The notes under the pieces: model-generated | What the model was told of the DNA's origin: nothing | What the model saw: the letters and a program-made list of their open reading frames with translations, nothing else | The model's database searches: none | Made by a program: the position numbers and the translations under genes | Shown: positions 5,173-5,637 of the stretch, one piece after another | Layout: each line of letters starts with the position of its first letter | Numbering within the stretch: the first letter of the stretch is position 1 | Assembly: GCA_024642025.1 (NCBI GenBank) | Contig: JAHEBY010000186.1 | Span: 1-5,637, forward strand | Direction: 5' to 3' | Source of the DNA: Comamonadaceae bacterium | Lineage (GTDB): Bacteria > Pseudomonadota > Gammaproteobacteria > Burkholderiales > Burkholderiaceae_C | DNA length: 5,637 nucleotides

Positions 5173-5637
5173 GTGATTGCTGATTTCAAGAACAAGACTG
5201 CTGTGTTGACCGGCGCTGGCTCCGGCTTTGGCCTGGAATGTGCCCGTATCGGTGCCAGGCTGGGGATGAATCTGGTGCTGGCTGACGTGCAGCAAGACGC
5301 GCTGGACAAAGCCGCTGCTGAAATGCAGGCGGCTGGCGCGCCGGTTCTGGCGATCAGGCTCGATGTGTCAAAGGCGGATGAGGTGGAGGCGCTGGGGAGA
5401 GCTGTGTTGCAGCGTTTTGGCGCGCCACATCTCGTGTTCAACAATGCGGGCGTCGGGGCGGGTGGGTTGATTTGGGAGAACTCTGTCAAAGACTGGGAGT
5501 GGGTGATTGGCGTCAATCTTATGGGTGTTGCCCATGGCGTTCGGGTCTTTACGCCCATGATGCTCGATGCCGCCCAGCAAGACCCCGCCTACCGGGGCCA
5601 CATTGTCAACACAGCCAGCATGGCCGGCTTGCTGAAT
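5173..5637 (+). CDS. Short-chain dehydrogenase/reductase (SDR), N-terminal part only
   Basis: An open frame from GTG 5173 continues 155 codons to the last base of the window without a stop. It begins MIADFKNKTAVLTGAGSGFG, with the cofactor loop TGAGSGFG at 13-20. Asp39 at the end of the second strand (LVLADV) favours NAD(H) over NADP(H) in many SDRs. LDV (63-65) holds the adenine-contact Asp64, NNAG is at 90-93, and the VNLMG helix is at 114-118. Ser149 in NTASMAGLL is the catalytic serine. The Tyr-x-x-x-Lys part and the C-terminus lie outside the window. Unlike the first SDR, this one belongs to the group with a longer loop before the serine strand (DAAQQDPAYRGHIVNTAS), seen in many SDRs of lipid or aromatic metabolism. 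It follows elaA by 26 bases and is probably in the same operon. The substrate is unknown. Confidence 0.93.
   Translation, partial: MIADFKNKTAVLTGAGSGFGLECARIGARLGMNLVLADVQQDALDKAAAEMQAAGAPVLAIRLDVSKADEVEALGRAVLQRFGAPHLVFNNAGVGAGGLIWENSVKDWEWVIGVNLMGVAHGVRVFTPMMLDAAQQDPAYRGHIVNTASMAGLLN

Noticed and set aside
4941..5558. Open frame on the - strand (205 codons) across the end of elaA and the second SDR
   Set aside because: It covers two genes with clear GNAT and SDR motifs on the + strand and shows no domain of its own.

Overview
This 5.6 kb window is a dense run of seven protein-coding genes, all on the + strand, five complete and two cut by the window edges. The moderately GC-rich coding sequence, the use of GTG as well as ATG starts after clear Shine-Dalgarno sites, and the particular proteins suggest a betaproteobacterium of the order Burkholderiales. 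A Comamonadaceae relative (Polaromonas/Rhodoferax/Acidovorax type) is my best guess. That assignment rests on recognising the proteins from memory, not on a search. No RNA gene, CRISPR array, IS element or origin is visible, and no non-coding stretch exceeds 90 bases.

Layout: (1) The C-terminal part of a short-chain dehydrogenase/reductase (SDR) ends at 388. (2) After a 48-base gap comes a PaaI-type hotdog thioesterase (437-865). (3) An 89-base AT-richer gap contains two overlapping inverted repeats (904-941), the best candidate for an operator/promoter in the window. (4) Next is a zinc-free medium-chain reductase of the CurA / alkenal reductase type (955-1971). (5) An AidB-like acyl-CoA dehydrogenase (2008-3687) follows, with an excellent AGGAGG ribosome site. 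(6) A glutathione S-transferase family protein with an unusual C-terminal extension (3744-4685) comes next. (7) It overlaps by four bases (ATGA) an ElaA-like GNAT acetyltransferase (4682-5146). (8) Finally, a second SDR begins with GTG at 5173 and runs off the end of the window.

The tight spacing (36 bases, 56 bases, a 4-base overlap, 26 bases) suggests that genes from 955 onward form one transcription unit, probably started from the 866-954 gap. The SDR-thioesterase pair may be the tail of an upstream operon or part of the same one. Two SDRs, a thioesterase and an acyl-CoA dehydrogenase homologue point to acyl-CoA or carbonyl metabolism. An enone/alkenal-type reductase, a glutathione transferase and an AidB homologue together would also fit defence against electrophiles or alkylating compounds. 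The sequence cannot decide between these readings.

The most notable points are the operator-like nested repeats, the AidB homologue outside any visible Ada-type context, the extra C-terminal domain on the GST, and a possible 48-base, frame-preserving insertion between direct repeats exactly at the junction of the two GST parts. I see no convincing evidence of a wholly new biological system.
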